The notes: generated by a model not told the origin, from the letters alone. Shown: positions 42,635 through 51,561, counted from the stretch's first letter. The stretch: 64,000 nt of DNA from Viridilinea sp964592425 (GCA_964592425.1 CAZQCG010000004.1:62001-126000); one strand, 5' to 3'. A program made the numbers and translations.

Positions 42635-44371
42635 ATGGCTACTTTGCTCACACATCTGCGCAACCGAAACTGGATGCAAGTCTTTCGGCTCCGTCGCTTG
42701 CTGATCATCGGTCTCTTTGTCGGGATGCTGGCGATTGGCGGCCTGCTGGCGCTGCGCCTGCTACGCCCCAGTGTACCGCTTCAGATTCTGCCGGGCCAGG
42801 CCGTCGCCAATGCGCTGGTGCGCAGTATGGCTGGCAGCGGTGAGGTGCAGTTTGTCTCCGGCGCCTATGTGCCCGGTGAACAACTGCTGCTCTATACACG
42901 CCTGCCTGAAAGCGACCTGGGGCGTATCCGCAGCTGGGCCGTTGTGCAGCTTGAGCCCTTTGCCGATGAACTGGCCCGGCTGCCCGACCAGGAAGACCTG
43001 ACCTGGATGATCGACTATGGCCCCGACCCGGCCTTGCAGGAACTCCTGGTTGTGCCGCTGCAACGGGTGCGTGAACCGGCCTTCTACCGCTATATCAGCG
43101 GGGCACCCAGCCTGCCGACAAGTGTAGCCGTCGTACCAACTGCCGCCGCCGCAGCGCCCCTGGTCGTCCCCGTGCCCGTATCGACGGCCGCCCCGGTAGC
43201 GACAGCTGGATCGGTGGCACCAACAATCTCAGTGGCGGTTCCGTCGGTTGAGTCGGGCCGGCCTGGTGAGGTGACCTCCCTCCTGAGCACGGGCTTCGAG
43301 GGTGAGGGCAGTGCAGCGAGCCTCTGGCGGCCCCTCTCCGGTGACTGGAGTATGGTGGACGGAATCTATCTCCAACGTGACCCGAATGGCTATGACTATA
43401 CAACCCTGCTTGACCTGCCACCCCTGGCCCATAGCAGCATTGACGCTCGCTTGCGCCTAGTCGAAGGCGCGATGGGCGGTGGGATCGTCTATAACGCACC
43501 AGACCTGACCGCACGCAACGGGGCGCAACTGGTCGATCTTGATCGCAGTGGGGCCTTCCTGCGCTGGGGACACTATAACGAGGACGGCACCTACATCTAT
43601 GGTGGAGGGGTGGCCCTCGACCCGCCGCTCAACGATGAGCAGTGGCACACGCTGCGCATCGTCACCCACGCCGCGGAGAGCACGGTCTGGGTTGATGGGC
43701 GCGAGATAGCCCGCATCAGTAATGACAGCACCGAGGGCTACGTCGGCCTTTCGACCTCCCAGGCCCAGGTTGAGTTTGATGATGTGGTGGTACTGGCGCT
43801 GCCCGAAGGCATCGATCTGCCGTTGAGTACGTCCGTGCCGATGACGGTGACGGGCGGGCTCAGCGACGATTTTGAAGATGGTGACAGCAAAGGCTGGCAG
43901 GTTTTGAGCGGGGCCTGGCAGAGTCGCGACGGGGCCTACCTGCAGACGAGTACAAGTGGAGCCGACCTGAGCAGTATTTCGCTCTTCCAGGGAGCAAACT
44001 TCACCGCAACGGTGCGGCTGCAATGGCTGGACGGCACACTGGGTGCGGGCGTGATCTATAACATGGCCCGCCGTGATGCCAACGCACGCAGCCAGATTGT
44101 CAACTATACCGAAGACGGTACGTTGTTGCAGTGGGGCCACTTTGACGAGGGTGGCAATTTCGTCTTTGAGGGCAGCGCCGAGGTGCCTGACGGCAGCGAT
44201 GGTGAGTGGCACAGCCTTGAACTGCGCGTGGCCGACGGGCTGGCCGACTTCCTGCTTGATGGCGAACTGGTGGCCGAACAGGTTGAACTGACCTACAGCA
44301 GCGGCTACCTGGGCTTGCTGGCCAGTAACGGCAGTGTCGCTTTTGATGATGTGCAGATTATGTCACGCTGA
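42635..44371 (+). CDS. Membrane-anchored protein with two LamG/DUF1080-like modules
   Basis: This 578-residue protein has an N-terminal membrane helix (about 26-48), then a region of about 150 residues, a Val/Pro/Ala/Thr linker (about 160-205), and two similar beta-sandwich modules (about 225-390 and 410-578). The modules share GDWSMVDGIYLQ / GAWQSRDGAYLQ, a GGIVYNAPD / GAGVIYNMAR strand, LRWGHYNEDG / LQWGHFDEGG, and end ..VEFDDVVVL / ..VAFDDVQIM. This is the concanavalin-like fold of LamG/3-keto-disaccharide hydrolase proteins; catalysis is not proven. It probably binds or modifies an exported glycan outside the cell. Confidence 0.7.
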   Translation: MATLLTHLRNRNWMQVFRLRRLLIIGLFVGMLAIGGLLALRLLRPSVPLQILPGQAVANALVRSMAGSGEVQFVSGAYVPGEQLLLYTRLPESDLGRIRSWAVVQLEPFADELARLPDQEDLTWMIDYGPDPALQELLVVPLQRVREPAFYRYISGAPSLPTSVAVVPTAAAAAPLVVPVPVSTAAPVATAGSVAPTISVAVPSVESGRPGEVTSLLSTGFEGEGSAASLWRPLSGDWSMVDGIYLQRDPNGYDYTTLLDLPPLAHSSIDARLRLVEGAMGGGIVYNAPDLTARNGAQLVDLDRSGAFLRWGHYNEDGTYIYGGGVALDPPLNDEQWHTLRIVTHAAESTVWVDGREIARISNDSTEGYVGLSTSQAQVEFDDVVVLALPEGIDLPLSTSVPMTVTGGLSDDFEDGDSKGWQVLSGAWQSRDGAYLQTSTSGADLSSISLFQGANFTATVRLQWLDGTLGAGVIYNMARRDANARSQIVNYTEDGTLLQWGHFDEGGNFVFEGSAEVPDGSDGEWHSLELRVADGLADFLLDGELVAEQVELTYSSGYLGLLASNGSVAFDDVQIMSR

Positions 44372-44379
44372 GAGCTACT

Positions 44380-47334
44380 ATGCTGAAGCGCATCCCCTTT
44401 CGCCGCTTCCTGCCCGACCTGCTGGCCCTGCTCCTGCTAGCTACCCTACCGCTGCTCGTCTTCTGGCAAGTCTGGGCACCCAACCCGGCCGACCGGGTGA
44501 TCTTCGGCGGTGACATTTTGATGGGGGCCTACCCCACGCGGGTCTTTGTCCATCGGCTCTTCGACGCTGGCATGGTACCCCTCTGGAATCCCTACCAGCT
44601 TGGCGGGATGCCTCTGCTGGGTGATGTGCAGGTAGCGCCCTACTACCTGCCCAACCTGCTGCTCGACTGGCTCTATCGGGGTCAGGAGTTATCGTACCTG
44701 GCCTTTGAGTTACTAGTCGTTGCGCATTATGCTCTGGGCGGGCTCTTCCTCTATGCCTACCTGCGCGGGCTGGGTGTAATCCCGACAGCGGCGTTAATTG
44801 GTTCAATCGCCTTTCAGTTCAACGGCTTCTTTGTCGGCCATCGTGGGCACTACAGCATGCTTGCGGTCACGGTCTGGTTGCCCGCCGTACTCTGGACGCT
44901 CGACCGAAGCTGGCATACACCACGCCCAGCCGCCATGATCGCCTGGAGTGTCGCCGCCGGTCTGGCCCTCAGCCAGATGGTGATGGCCGGCCATCCGCAA
45001 CTGACACTCTACTGTGCGCTGGCCATTGCCGCCTACGCTGCCTATCGCTGGGCCGACGCCTGGAAGCATCCCGCCAGCAAGTGGGAGCGCCTGCGTGTTC
45101 CAGCCACCTTCGCCCTGGCTGGCCTGCTGGCCCTCGGCATCGCCGCCGTCACCCTCTTGCCCGTCGCCGAGTTGCTCGGGCGCTCACGGCGCGGCGATCT
45201 CTCCTATACCTTCACAGCCCAGCACTCGCTCATGCCACGCAACCTGCTCAGCCTGCTCATGCCCGAATTTTTGAACTGGAGCGGCACCGAGTACCGCATC
45301 TACGCCGGTATTCTCACCCTGGCCCTGGTGGCGGTTGCCTGGGCAGTGCCGGAACATGCCCGGCCTGAGCGGCGCTTCTTTACGGTGACGATTGCCGTGG
45401 CACTGATCATTGCCCTGGGTGGCTTCACCGCCCTGCACGGCCTGCTCTACCGCTTTGTACCGGGCCTCGGCTCGGTGCGCGTCAGCGCCCGCGCCTTCTA
45501 CATCGCCAACCTGGCCCTGGCTGTACTGGCGGCCTTCGGTGCCGAACACCTGCTGCGTGGCTGTACGATCATCGAGCAGCAACGTCTGCGCCGGCTTGTG
45601 CATGGGGCAATGATCATGCTAACCGGGGCACTGCTGGTTGGGATCGGAGCCTATGCCCTGCTGGTCGGCAACTATCGCCCGGTCGGCGAGGAGTTCTACT
45701 TCGCCGAGAATCTCTTTAACCGCGACCCCTCCTCAGATACCTACACCCTGCTGACCCAGACCGTCAACGCTTACGGCGTCTTCCTGGTGCTGCTGACCAC
45801 CGCGATTGTGCTGCTCTGGACCTACGCCTTCGGGCGCTTGAGCCGGCCGGGGCTGGCCCTGGCGATGATCCTCTTGATCGTGCTCGATATGGCCACCTTC
45901 ACGCCCTATCACGATACAATTCGGGCCGATCCCGACACGGCCCGTTTTACCGTACGCCAGTACGCCACGACCATGCTGACGGAAGATTGGCAGATCATCG
46001 ACCAGGATGTACTGATCGAGCGCCTGGCCGCCCTACCCGATGCCCTACGGGTAGACAACGCCGCCGAGGTCTTGCCCGACAACTACAGCCAGATCTACCG
46101 CATCGCCTTTGCCACTGGCTATAACGTGCTCGACCTGCAAGAGCGTTTTACCTTGCTCTCGCAATGGCCCTACCTGAGTGATGCCGCCCGCCGCGACCTG
46201 CTCAACACCGGCTATGTGCTCACTGCGCCTGAGACAACCGATCCGCCCGAAGAGGGTGCGCGCCTGATCGTGGAGAACAGCCAGGGTCGGCTCTGGGAGC
46301 GGGCGGTGCAGCCAGCCTACACTCACTTCAGCACCAGCCTGCGCCCTGCCTCCACCCTGATCACACTGAACGGCCTGCTCAACCTGCCGGGTGACAGCCT
46401 GAACACCCGGCCCACCCTGAGCGCCGATGAGGGCAATCTCCACACGACCCTCGCCGAACTCTGGCCCGAAGCAGTCGATCCGGCTCTCTATATGATCGGC
46501 ACAAGCGGCGTGCAGAGCCCGGTGGCGCTCAGTGTGCTGGCGGGCGGGCCGATCCGCTACAGCGCGGTCATCGTTGACGGCGTGACCGTCACGCCTAAAC
46601 AGCGCGGGATCGTGATCGCCATGATCGACCCACAGAACGGAACCGTGCTCAAAGCGGGCGGCTTCGACACCTACCAATCAGCAGCAGAGGCCGATCGGCT
46701 GGTGAGTATGATCGAGGCAGCCCCGAACGGCACGATTGTTGCTCTGGCCACCTATGACGAAGGGCTGGCGAAGATTGGCCCGGCGGCCCAGGCCGCAATT
46801 GGAGGGCTGGGCGGACAGATCAACCTGGCAAACCAGGTTGGTGCGGCCTACGCCCTGATCGGCGTCAAAGGCGCTCCCGCAGGCTCGGCCCTTGAGGCGC
46901 TCGACCGGGTGCCGGTCATGCTTGATCTTGGGCCGGGGGCCATGCCAGCAGGCCCGGCGCAGGTGCGCAGCCACATGCTAAGCTACACAGCGGAGCGCAT
47001 CAGCCTGAGTGTGGAGAATGATGTGCGTGGCCTGCTAACGATCAGCGAGAGTACCTATCCCGGTTGGGAAGCCTACGTGGACGGTATGGCCACCCCGATC
47101 CTGCGGGCCAACGGCCTGCTGCGGGCCATCATCCTGCCGCCGGCCCTGGCCGGACATCCCCACGAAGTCACCTTCGTCTACCGTCCGCTGAGTGCGCGCC
47201 TGGGTGGGGCCGTCAGCCTGCTCAGCCTGGCCCTGGCCGCCGCCATCAGCCTGAGCTGCGCCGTGGCCCTGGTGCCGCCTCTGACCTGGCCCCGCCGCCG
47301 CCGGACGGTGCTCAGTTTGCCACCGGCACGCTAG
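44380..47334 (+). CDS. YfhO-family polytopic membrane protein
   Basis: This 984-residue protein has about 12 membrane helices (about 12-500 and one near 955). The first loop has the family pattern FGGDILMGAYPTRVF and VPLWNPYQLGGMPLLGD; the C-terminal external domain contains ISESTYPGWEAYVDG, typical of YfhO. Bacillus YfhO is needed for glycosylation of lipoteichoic acid, so a role as a GT-C glycosyltransferase using lipid-linked sugar is likely. It fits as the outer-face acceptor enzyme of the operon. Its TAG stop (47332-47334) lies inside the terminal repeat of an inserted element. Confidence 0.8.
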   Translation: MLKRIPFRRFLPDLLALLLLATLPLLVFWQVWAPNPADRVIFGGDILMGAYPTRVFVHRLFDAGMVPLWNPYQLGGMPLLGDVQVAPYYLPNLLLDWLYRGQELSYLAFELLVVAHYALGGLFLYAYLRGLGVIPTAALIGSIAFQFNGFFVGHRGHYSMLAVTVWLPAVLWTLDRSWHTPRPAAMIAWSVAAGLALSQMVMAGHPQLTLYCALAIAAYAAYRWADAWKHPASKWERLRVPATFALAGLLALGIAAVTLLPVAELLGRSRRGDLSYTFTAQHSLMPRNLLSLLMPEFLNWSGTEYRIYAGILTLALVAVAWAVPEHARPERRFFTVTIAVALIIALGGFTALHGLLYRFVPGLGSVRVSARAFYIANLALAVLAAFGAEHLLRGCTIIEQQRLRRLVHGAMIMLTGALLVGIGAYALLVGNYRPVGEEFYFAENLFNRDPSSDTYTLLTQTVNAYGVFLVLLTTAIVLLWTYAFGRLSRPGLALAMILLIVLDMATFTPYHDTIRADPDTARFTVRQYATTMLTEDWQIIDQDVLIERLAALPDALRVDNAAEVLPDNYSQIYRIAFATGYNVLDLQERFTLLSQWPYLSDAARRDLLNTGYVLTAPETTDPPEEGARLIVENSQGRLWERAVQPAYTHFSTSLRPASTLITLNGLLNLPGDSLNTRPTLSADEGNLHTTLAELWPEAVDPALYMIGTSGVQSPVALSVLAGGPIRYSAVIVDGVTVTPKQRGIVIAMIDPQNGTVLKAGGFDTYQSAAEADRLVSMIEAAPNGTIVALATYDEGLAKIGPAAQAAIGGLGGQINLANQVGAAYALIGVKGAPAGSALEALDRVPVMLDLGPGAMPAGPAQVRSHMLSYTAERISLSVENDVRGLLTISESTYPGWEAYVDGMATPILRANGLLRAIILPPALAGHPHEVTFVYRPLSARLGGAVSLLSLALAAAISLSCAVALVPPLTWPRRRRTVLSLPPAR

Positions 47335-47452
47335 TACAGCGTCCGAGCAAACAAGACGGGAAGACTACGCATCCGGTAAGGGCGCAGCAGCGCTGGCCGC
47401 TGCTGCGCCCCAACGCCGTCAACCCATCAGCATTACTCGGACGCAGTACTAG
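47331..47452. mobile_element. MITE-like element 1 with 20-bp terminal inverted repeats
   Basis: The left end CTAGTACAGCGTCCGAGCAA (47331-47350) and the right end (47433-47452) are inverted repeats matching at 18 of 20 positions. Inside is a 13-bp perfect hairpin (47380-47392 / 47398-47410, arm GGGCGCAGCAGCG). The ends begin with TA, consistent with a Tc1/IS630-type TA target duplication. There is no coding sequence. It provides the stop codon of the YfhO gene and may act as its terminator. Confidence 0.7.
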
Positions 47453-47562
47453 TGGCAATACGTTTCAAATAGGGGCAAGCGCAGATCGATCAAGGCCGAT
47501 CAGACGCAGAAGCTTTGCGGCTTTGCGGCTTTGCGTGAGCTTATCTGAAAGGTATTGCTACT
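47451..47562. mobile_element. MITE-like element 2, abutting element 1
   Basis: The ends 47451-47471 (AGTGGCAATACGTTTCAAATA) and 47542-47562 are inverted repeats matching at 17 of 21 positions. The centre has a 9-base tandem repeat (CTTTGCGGC, 2.7 copies, 47513-47537). It overlaps element 1 by 2 bases, so one may have inserted at the border of the other. There is no coding capacity. Confidence 0.6.
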
Positions 47563-47646
47563 CACCAGGCTTTCAGGGGTCGGGGACAGGTCTCAGACTG
47601 CACACATCAGGTCAAAGCCGCTGACAAGCAGATCGCCTGAGACGGG

Positions 47647-47652
47647 TATAAT
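47647..47652 (+). promoter_or_regulatory. Candidate -10 box (TATAAT) before the 47692 gene
   Basis: A perfect TATAAT lies 39 bases before the ATG. The best -35 candidate, CTGACA at 47621-47626, is 20 bases away, longer than ideal. Confidence 0.4.
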
Positions 47653-47691
47653 GCTGCCTGGATTGAGCGCATAGCTGCACCACAGCCTGGC

Positions 47692-48333
47692 ATGGAGAAG
47701 AGCATCACGATCAGCAGCAGTCAGCAGCGGCTTGGGCGACGTCTGGGCCTCACACCCTATTACCGGATCGCCACCCAGGAACCGAACCTGCTACAGCTCG
47801 AGTCCTACCCGGAGGCCAACCGGGGCATGGGCCTGGCTGTGCTGGCAGGCGGCATCACACTGATCCTGCTCGCGCTCGTCGTGGGTCTGAGCGGGCTGAG
47901 TAGCGCCGCTGCTGGCTCTGGCTTTGCCGTCGCGGCCCTGGCGGCAGTCATTGCGGCCGCCCTGGCCGGGTTGGGCTACCAGCGCGTGGTTGGCGGCTAT
48001 GCCGTGCTGACCACCCGCAACAGCATTATTGCCAACAGCGAGGCTGCCGACCTCAGCTTTCGCCAGCACAGTGCCGTTGGTGGCGAGCGCATCCAGGTGC
48101 TCAGCTTTGCTCAGATCAGTGGCCTGCGCCTACGCCGGCGCCCCCTGGCGACCGGCTGGCCCATCCGGCGCATCCAGCCGATTGTCGCCCTTGAGCTGAT
48201 GGTCGGTGAGCAAATCTGGGTCGTCGACACCTCCGCCGACCCGGCCACCCTCCAGCCAACCGCGCTGGCCCTGGGCGAACTCCTGGGCCGCACGGCGATC
48301 AACAGCGATGGTTCTTCGCCAGCAGGGAATTAG
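47692..48333 (+). CDS. Unknown membrane protein with two helices
   Basis: This 213-residue protein has a soluble N-terminus (about 1-42), two adjacent membrane helices (about 45-67 and 70-92) and a C-terminal PH-like beta region (about 100-205; contains VLSFAQISGLRLRRRP and IQPIVALELMVGEQIWVVD). The helix pair followed by a beta domain resembles bacterial PH-domain (YdbT/DUF304-like) membrane proteins, but this is only a fold guess. It is separated from the glycan operon by the two MITE-like elements and has its own possible promoter. Confidence 0.6.
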   Translation: MEKSITISSSQQRLGRRLGLTPYYRIATQEPNLLQLESYPEANRGMGLAVLAGGITLILLALVVGLSGLSSAAAGSGFAVAALAAVIAAALAGLGYQRVVGGYAVLTTRNSIIANSEAADLSFRQHSAVGGERIQVLSFAQISGLRLRRRPLATGWPIRRIQPIVALELMVGEQIWVVDTSADPATLQPTALALGELLGRTAINSDGSSPAGN

Positions 48334-48351
48334 GCAAGCCCTGCCCAGCGC

Positions 48352-48487
48352 CTAAGCAAAGTCGCAAAGCAAACGCCCCCTGGCTACCGCCTGCGCTGCG
48401 GCCTACTCCAGATGCGTTCCACGCTTTGATACACGCTTCGCGCTCCTCTCGCGCTCCTCAGGATGCACAAACCGCAACTTTGCTCAG
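48352..48487. repeat. Palindromic intergenic element
   Basis: CTAAGCAAAGTCGC (48352-48365) and GCAACTTTGCTCAG (48474-48487) are inverted repeats matching at 12 of 14 positions, enclosing GC-rich sequence with the tandem GCGCTCCTC. It may be a decayed MITE or a terminator for the preceding gene. Confidence 0.4.
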
Positions 48488-48768
48488 ACCCTAAATCTCT
48501 ACCATCTTGCCGTTCCAGGCGTGTACAGAGTATGTTATATTGTCAGCATACAATTGTGGTTTGTCATATTTTGAGCCAGACAATCTAGAGTAATCCTACC
48601 TGGGGTTACGAAGGCTCTGGCAGCAACTTCGACCGGTAAGGCTTCAGAATGCCGTGGAGTTATTGAAGGCTTCACGACCCTGATGGGCTTGCTATACCCA
48701 TACAAATAAGACAAACTGCAAACTAGAAGTCGTGTTGATGGCGTACCAGATCAAGGAGGATCGCACCC
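48488..48768 (+). promoter_or_regulatory. Regulatory region of the aldehyde oxidoreductase operon
   Basis: These 281 bases have no gene and are AT-richer than their surroundings. A weak promoter TTGCCG (48507-48512)-N18-TATGTT is possible. Two partial palindromes follow: GTATG-N12-CATAC (near 48530-48551) and TTGTC-N13-GACAA (48561-48565 / 48579-48583), which could be operator sites. A leader of about 200 bases would contain small hairpins (CGAAG...CTTCG near 48608). AAGGAGG precedes the ATG at 48769. I see no recognisable molybdenum-cofactor riboswitch. Confidence 0.35.
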
Positions 48769-51513
48769 ATGCGGAAGAAGACCCTGACCGTCAATGGCTC
48801 GCAGCAAACGGTGATCGCTAACCCTGAGGCTTCCCTTGTTGACGTGTTACGCAAACAACTCCACCTCACGGGAACCAAAGTTTCTTGTGACACTGGTCAC
48901 TGCGGTGCATGCTCCGTCATCGTCAACAACAAGCTGACCCTGGCCTGTCTTACTCCGCTGAGCAAGGTTCCCGATGGTGCAACCATCACGACCGTGGAAG
49001 GGATCGGCCAGCCCGCCGCGCTGCACCCCCTCCAGCTGGCAATGACCACGCGTGGTGCCGCACAGTGCGGCTTCTGTACACCCGGCTTCGTCGTCTCAGC
49101 AAAGGCCTTACTCGACCAGAACCCCAATCCCAGCCGTGAGCAGGTGCGTGACTGGTTCACCAAGCAGCACAACGCCTGCCGCTGCACCGGCTACAAGCCC
49201 ATCGTCGATGCAGTGATGGACGCCGCAGCCGTCATGCGCGGCGAGGTTCCGGTCGAGTTCCTTGAGTACAAGCCCGAACCAGACGGTCGCATCTGGGGCA
49301 GCAGTTACCCCCGCCCTAGCGCTGTCGCAAAGGTCACCGGCACCCTCGACTTTGGCCAGGATCTCGGCCTCAAGCTGCCCCCAGATACCCTCCAGCTCGC
49401 GCTCGTCCAGGCGACGGTCTCTCACGCCAACATCCTCTCCATTGATACGCGTGAGGCCGAGCAAATGCCGGGTGTGGCGGCGGTACTCACCCACAAAGAT
49501 GTCAAGGGCAAGAATCGCATTACTGGTCTGATCACCTTCCCCACTAACAAGGGTGATGGCTGGGATCGTCCGATCCTCTGTGATACCAAGGTCTTCCAGT
49601 ATGGCGACGCGATCGCGATCGTCTGTGCCGACACGATCGCGCAAGCCAAGGCGGCAGCCGCAAAGGTCAAAGTCGAATTGGAATTGCTCCCGGCGTATAT
49701 GAGTGCGCCCGAAGCTATGGCCGACGACGCGATCGCGATCCACCCCGGGACACCAAATGTCTACTACCATCAGCGGATTGCGAAAGGCGAGGAGACGACA
49801 CCCCTGATGAGCAGTGCTGCCCACACCGTCGAGGGCAGTTTCTACCTCCAACGTCAGCCCCACCTGACCATTGAAGCGGACATGGGCTTCGCCTACTTCG
49901 ACGAGGAGGATCGGCTCACGATTCACTCAAAGAGCATCGGCCTTTACCTCCACCACGCTATGATTGCCCCCGGACTTGGCATCGCACCAGAGAAACTGCG
50001 CATGGTGCTCAACCCGGCTGGCGGCACCTTCGGCTACAAGTTCTGCCCAACCATCGAGGCCCTCTTGGGCGTCGCTGCGATGGCTACCCAACGCCCAGTC
50101 TATCTCGAGTATGACTACGAGCAATTCATCACCTACACCGGCAAACGCTCGCCCTTCTGGGTCACCGTCAAGCTCGGGGCCGACGCTGACGGGAAGCTGG
50201 TGGCGATGGAGAGCGACTGGACGGTAGATCACGGCCCCTACTCGGAGTTTGGCGACCTGCTCACCCTGCGCGGGGCTCAGTTCATCGGCGCAGGCTACCA
50301 TATCCCCAACATCCGGGGACAGGGACGCACGGTGGCAACGAACCACGCCTGGGGGGCCCCCTTCCGCGCCTACGGCTCGCCACAGAGCTTTCTCGCCTCG
50401 GAGAGTCTGATGGATGAGTTGGCCGAGAAGATGGGCATCGACCCATTGGAGTTGCGCGAGCGCAACATCTATCGCCCCGGCGCGACGACACCGACTGGCC
50501 AGGCACCGGAGGTTTACCCCTTCCCGCAGATGTTTGAGCAACTGCGCCCGCTCTACCTCGAGGCTAAGAAGCGCACCGCCCGCGAGTCGACAGAGCAGGT
50601 CAAACGTGGGGTCGGTATCTCTGTCGGTGTCTATGGTGCTGGCCTTGACGGCGTAGATGGTGCCGAGGCATGGGCCGAGTTGACCAAGCGTGGGGTGACG
50701 ATTGCGACAACCTGGCAAGATCACGGGCAAGGCGCAGACATCGGTGCGCTCGGCACGGCCCACGAGGCCCTGCGCGCCCTTGAACTCGATGCCAACGAGA
50801 TCTCTCTCATTCTCAATGATACGGCTCTCGCGCCCAACGGTGGCCCCTCGGGTGGCAGTCGCAGCCAGGCGGTGATCGGCCAGGCAATCAAGAATGCCTG
50901 CGACAACCTGCTCGACGCGCTGCGCAAGGAGGATGGGAGCTACCGCACCTACAACGAGATGGTCAGCGAGGGGAAGCCGCTACGCTACACGGGCAACTGG
51001 GCCGCGACCATGAACAGCAACTGCGATGAGAACGGCCAGGGTAACCCGTTCGCGACATATATGTATGGGGTATTCATGGCTGAGGTGGCCGTGAACATGA
51101 AGAGCGGCAAAGCGACCGTAGAGGGTATGACCGTCTTCGCCGACGTAGGCAAGATCAACAATCGCCTGGCGGTGGATGGGCAGATCTATGGCGGCGTCGC
51201 ACAGGGCATCGGCCTGGCGCTGAGCGAGGACTTCGAGGATCTGACCAAGCATCGCACGCTACGTGACTGTGGCATCCCCTACCCGCGCGATGTCCCTGAC
51301 CGTTTTGCCATCCATTACATCGAAAGCCCGCGCGAGCATGGAGTCTTTGGCGCAACCGGCGTCGGCGAGTTGCCACTCACCTCGCCCCATGTGGCGATCA
51401 TGAACGCCATCAAGGCTGCTACTGGTGTGCGCATCACCAACCTGCCCGCCCGCCCTGAGAAGATTCTCGCCGGACTGAGGGCCATCTCGGGTGACCCCGT
51501 CACAGCAGGGTGA
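48769..51513 (+). CDS. mop: Molybdenum aldehyde oxidoreductase (Mop/xanthine-oxidase family)
   Basis: This 914-residue single-chain enzyme is collinear with the Desulfovibrio gigas Mop. The plant-type 2Fe-2S cluster is held by C40, C45, C48 and C60, and the second 2Fe-2S by C100, C103, C137 and C139. The Mo domains (about 190-910) follow, ending with the GVGELPL motif carrying the catalytic base E867. It oxidises aldehydes to carboxylic acids with water as the oxygen source and passes electrons through the clusters; there is no FAD domain. AAGGAGG lies just upstream. It heads a seven-gene operon whose next product is an FeS/flavin protein that could accept its electrons. Confidence 0.92.
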   Translation: MRKKTLTVNGSQQTVIANPEASLVDVLRKQLHLTGTKVSCDTGHCGACSVIVNNKLTLACLTPLSKVPDGATITTVEGIGQPAALHPLQLAMTTRGAAQCGFCTPGFVVSAKALLDQNPNPSREQVRDWFTKQHNACRCTGYKPIVDAVMDAAAVMRGEVPVEFLEYKPEPDGRIWGSSYPRPSAVAKVTGTLDFGQDLGLKLPPDTLQLALVQATVSHANILSIDTREAEQMPGVAAVLTHKDVKGKNRITGLITFPTNKGDGWDRPILCDTKVFQYGDAIAIVCADTIAQAKAAAAKVKVELELLPAYMSAPEAMADDAIAIHPGTPNVYYHQRIAKGEETTPLMSSAAHTVEGSFYLQRQPHLTIEADMGFAYFDEEDRLTIHSKSIGLYLHHAMIAPGLGIAPEKLRMVLNPAGGTFGYKFCPTIEALLGVAAMATQRPVYLEYDYEQFITYTGKRSPFWVTVKLGADADGKLVAMESDWTVDHGPYSEFGDLLTLRGAQFIGAGYHIPNIRGQGRTVATNHAWGAPFRAYGSPQSFLASESLMDELAEKMGIDPLELRERNIYRPGATTPTGQAPEVYPFPQMFEQLRPLYLEAKKRTARESTEQVKRGVGISVGVYGAGLDGVDGAEAWAELTKRGVTIATTWQDHGQGADIGALGTAHEALRALELDANEISLILNDTALAPNGGPSGGSRSQAVIGQAIKNACDNLLDALRKEDGSYRTYNEMVSEGKPLRYTGNWAATMNSNCDENGQGNPFATYMYGVFMAEVAVNMKSGKATVEGMTVFADVGKINNRLAVDGQIYGGVAQGIGLALSEDFEDLTKHRTLRDCGIPYPRDVPDRFAIHYIESPREHGVFGATGVGELPLTSPHVAIMNAIKAATGVRITNLPARPEKILAGLRAISGDPVTAG

Positions 51514-51528
51514 CGATCAATCGGGCCG

Positions 51529-51561
51529 AGACCTCGCAGGTCTGGCAGATCTGCGAGGTCT
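51529..51561 (+). terminator. 11-bp hairpin between mop and the downstream genes
   Basis: AGACCTCGCAG (51529-51539) pairs exactly with CTGCGAGGTCT (51551-51561) around an 11-base loop, without a T-tract. It lies in the 67-base gap after mop and could limit expression of the accessory genes relative to mop. The core is nearly the same as in the hairpin at 127-167. Confidence 0.6.

Noticed and set aside
42561..42704. Short plus-strand frame starting ATG 42561 with a GGAGGGAGAG upstream
   Set aside because: The product is mostly translated heptamer repeat and then overlaps the start of the next gene out of frame; the purine-rich stretch is more likely part of the intergenic repeat.
47331..47562. 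Full insertion sequence
   Set aside because: The inverted-repeat units are only 112-122 bp with no transposase frame; they can only be non-autonomous elements or structured terminators.
48488..48768. Molybdenum-cofactor riboswitch upstream of mop
   Set aside because: The leader has small hairpins but I could not match the conserved Moco RNA core; left as an unspecific regulatory region.
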